In this document: positions 5,380-5,407 of the stretch, piece after piece
How the letters are laid out: each line of letters starts with the position of its first letter
How positions within the stretch are numbered: the first letter of the stretch is position 1
Assembly (NCBI GenBank): GCA_028705785.1
Contig: JAQWCT010000181.1
Coordinates: 1-5,407, forward strand
Source: Sulfurospirillaceae bacterium
GTDB taxonomy: Bacteria; Campylobacterota; Campylobacteria; Campylobacterales; Sulfurospirillaceae
Length of the DNA stretch: 5,407 nucleotides
Direction of reading: 5' to 3'
Notes under the pieces: model-generated
What the model saw: only the letters and a program-made list of their open reading frames with translations
What the model was told of the DNA's origin: nothing
Database searches by the model: none
Translations under genes and position numbers: made by a program

Positions 5380-5407
5380 CCATGATTTCTTTAAGCCTGA
5401 TTTTTGA
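5366..5407 (-). CDS. possible 3' end of an upstream gene
   Basis: On the minus strand one frame is open from the window edge and ends in RLKEIMDEIL and a TAA at 5368-5366, overlapping the start of the bioV-like gene by 14 bases. Another frame ends earlier, at a TAA at 5393-5391, which would leave an 11-base gap instead. Only about 13 codons are visible, so neither the frame nor the product can be settled. Close packing suggests the bioV-like gene is inside an operon. A biotin gene such as bioF would be a natural neighbour, but nothing here shows it. Confidence 0.3.
   Translation of the reverse strand, partial: SKIRLKEIMDEIL

Overview
The window looks like chromosome from a Campylobacterota (epsilonproteobacterial) organism, most likely Sulfurospirillum-like. 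The grounds are the low to moderate GC, a BioV/BioG-type pimeloyl-ACP esterase that resembles the short BioV of Helicobacter relatives, and an unusually dense 11-12 bp palindrome (TTTACATGTAAA) found both inside and between genes. The genus is inferred from recall and no search was run. Every credible gene is on the minus strand, so transcription runs from high to low coordinates.

Layout from high to low coordinates. (1) At 4511-5407 lie the last codons of an upstream gene, then a short alpha/beta hydrolase (bioV-like, Ser31-Asp140-His166), then a thioredoxin-fold protein with a CSLC active site. The last two overlap by 4 nt (ATGA) and form a translationally coupled pair. (2) At 3609-4497 is an 889-bp segment bounded by imperfect inverted repeats of about 55 bp. 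Each repeat joins the TTTACATGTAA palindrome to a TTTAGCYCCGACCCCT inner end. The segment carries one gene, an unrecognised protein with two membrane segments and a soluble C-terminal domain. It looks like a small non-autonomous mobile or duplicated cassette. (3) At 3019-3495 is a DinB-fold protein with its own good promoter and Shine-Dalgarno, flanked by a 12-bp direct repeat. (4) At 534-2870 is a 778-aa inner-membrane cyclic-di-GMP protein (two membrane segments, periplasmic PDC/dCache sensor, GGDEF, EAL). Thirty-six bases downstream, at 1-497, is a peptide deformylase whose 3' end is cut by the window edge. These two may be one transcription unit.

The genes do not form one obvious pathway. 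The right part is biotin precursor synthesis plus a thiol-redox protein, the left part is c-di-GMP signalling plus protein N-terminal processing, and the middle looks like accessory insertions. The strongest candidates for undescribed biology are the iterated palindrome and the inverted-repeat cassette with its orphan two-TM protein. No tRNA, rRNA, CRISPR array, or confident intrinsic terminator was seen. No stretch longer than 300 bases lacks a gene.
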